From F23-D06 sp045600525 (GTDB taxonomy: Bacteria > Bacteroidota > Bacteroidia > Bacteroidales > WCHB1-69): a stretch of DNA of 6,446 nt. The stretch lies in assembly GCA_045600525.1 (NCBI GenBank), contig JAZRYC010000153.1:1-6446 (forward strand). Reading direction: 5' to 3'. The notes under the pieces are model-generated. The model worked only from the letters and a program-made list of their open reading frames with translations. It ran no database searches and had not been told where the DNA came from. Below, piece after piece: positions 5,689 to 6,446 of the stretch (positions are counted from its first letter, which is position 1; every line of letters starts with the position of its first letter). The position numbers and the translations under genes are program-made.

Positions 5689-6446
5689 TTATTTTCGTTC
5701 ATATAGGAGCTCTATGGGAAGATCCTGTGAGGAACTGCCTATGGCGATTTTGAATATGCCCGGTTCAACGACCCATTGTAGTTGTTGGTTTAGTAGGGCA
5801 AAATCCTCGTCCGTAAGGACAAACTGCACCATCTGCCTTTCTCCTCTCTTCAAAAACAATTTTTGGAATTTCCGTAATTGTCGTTCGGGTAGCGATACAC
5901 TGCTGATTTGGTCGGCAATGTATAGTTGGACCACCTCTGCCCCATCACAATTCCCTGTGTTTTGTACTTCTACAGTCACTTGCACGCGGCCATCGGGCAA
6001 AGGGTCTATGGTACCGTTGCTATAGTAAAAAGTAGTATAACTCAGTCCATAACCGAATGGAAACAGCGGCGTTGCCGGTGCATCGGTATAATCACGGCGC
6101 ACAGAAGTGGTGTTGTAATAGACGGGGAGTTGTCCTTCGTTTCGGGGATAGGACACAGGCAGGTGCCCCGATGGATTGCTTTTGCCTAGAAGAAGATTAG
6201 CGATAGCGCGACCGCCCTGTAACCCGGGATACCACGCGCACAGAATGGCGGGAACATGTTGCGCAGCCCACTCAATATTCAGCGGACGGCCTTGTATTAG
6301 CACCAACACGACGGACTTTCCTGTAGCACACACTGCCTCTAACAGTTGCTGTTGGTAGCCCATTAGGGACAATGATGAGCGGTCGAAGCCCTCGCCAGAC
6401 TCCATGTCGCTGACAGTTTGTACTGCCGCATCGGCAGCACCGGTCT
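5689..6446 (-). CDS. GH3 family glycoside hydrolase (beta-glucosidase/xylosidase-like), C-terminal part
   Basis: Minus-strand reading frame open from the right edge to TAA at 5691-5689; the N-terminal catalytic barrel with the Asp nucleophile lies outside the window. Numbering from the internal Met at 6405, the C-terminal alpha/beta sandwich shows SGEGFDR (3-9), QGRPLNIEWA (38-47), AWYPGLQGG (57-65), NPSGHLPVSYP (77-87) and the family hallmark FPFGYGLSYTTF (115-126). A fibronectin III-like domain follows (about 136-225; VEVQNTGNCDGAEVVQLYI at 145-163). In related GH3 enzymes a Glu near the SGEG motif is a candidate acid/base, which here would be Glu5 (known family, not proven here). Expected reaction: release of terminal beta-linked glucose or xylose from oligosaccharides; specificity cannot be read from this part. 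The 6405 Met is internal, since thirteen in-frame codons precede it without a stop. Its stop is 3 bp from that of the convergent WYL gene. Confidence 0.93.
   Translation of the reverse strand, partial: TGAADAAVQTVSDMESGEGFDRSSLSLMGYQQQLLEAVCATGKSVVLVLIQGRPLNIEWAAQHVPAILCAWYPGLQGGRAIANLLLGKSNPSGHLPVSYPRNEGQLPVYYNTTSVRRDYTDAPATPLFPFGYGLSYTTFYYSNGTIDPLPDGRVQVTVEVQNTGNCDGAEVVQLYIADQISSVSLPERQLRKFQKLFLKRGERQMVQFVLTDEDFALLNQQLQWVVEPGIFKIAIGSSSQDLPIELLYERK

Noticed and set aside
5689..6446. GH3 gene as evidence of a polysaccharide utilisation locus
   Set aside because: No SusC/SusD-like genes or other carbohydrate-active enzymes are in the window; the partial GH3 gene alone does not support it.

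Overview
The window looks like chromosomal DNA from the phylum Bacteroidota, most likely order Bacteroidales (a Prevotella- or Bacteroides-like organism; the genus cannot be fixed from this sequence alone). Three things point there. The first gene ends in a type IX secretion (T9SS) C-terminal sorting domain. TAnnTTTG -7 promoter boxes lie upstream of two genes. Starts have A/T-rich leaders and no Shine-Dalgarno sequence.

Layout from left to right. (1) Positions 1-1610, + strand: 3' part of a secreted T9SS cargo protein, with about seven or eight ~55-residue repeats resembling a beta-propeller and a C-terminal sorting domain. Its true start lies left of the window. (2) Positions 1611-1799: a strong hairpin terminator, a cluster of TGGTG/CACCA inverted repeats and a -7 promoter box. 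(3) Positions 1800-3473, +: a HerA/FtsK-fold ATPase of the DUF853 (YjgR-like) family with a Lys/Glu/Ala-rich coiled coil near its C-terminus. (4) Positions 3526-3999, +: a small exported protein of unknown function, perhaps co-transcribed with the ATPase gene. (5) Positions 4017-4052: a near-perfect hairpin that can terminate transcription from both sides. (6) Positions 4062-4631, - strand: an unrecognised lipoprotein with an extra C-terminal transmembrane helix. (7) Positions 4632-4791: a divergent control region with a 17-bp palindrome, three TGACA boxes and a repeated TCATGATCAT element. (8) Positions 4792-5685, +: a WYL-domain transcription regulator. (9) Positions 5689-6446, -: C-terminal part of a GH3 glycoside hydrolase, running off the right edge.

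The genes do not form one obvious pathway. The ATPase and the small secreted protein may form a two-gene transcription unit. The regulator and the lipoprotein gene are divergent and share a region whose palindrome covers the likely -33 region of the regulator promoter, which suggests autoregulation and possibly control of the lipoprotein gene. The GH3 enzyme and the T9SS protein are typical Bacteroidales secreted or polysaccharide-related genes, but no SusC/SusD pair is visible. No RNA gene, CRISPR array, insertion sequence or integrase was seen. The best candidates for new biology are the regulator/lipoprotein divergent pair with its operator-like DNA and the two uncharacterised exported proteins.
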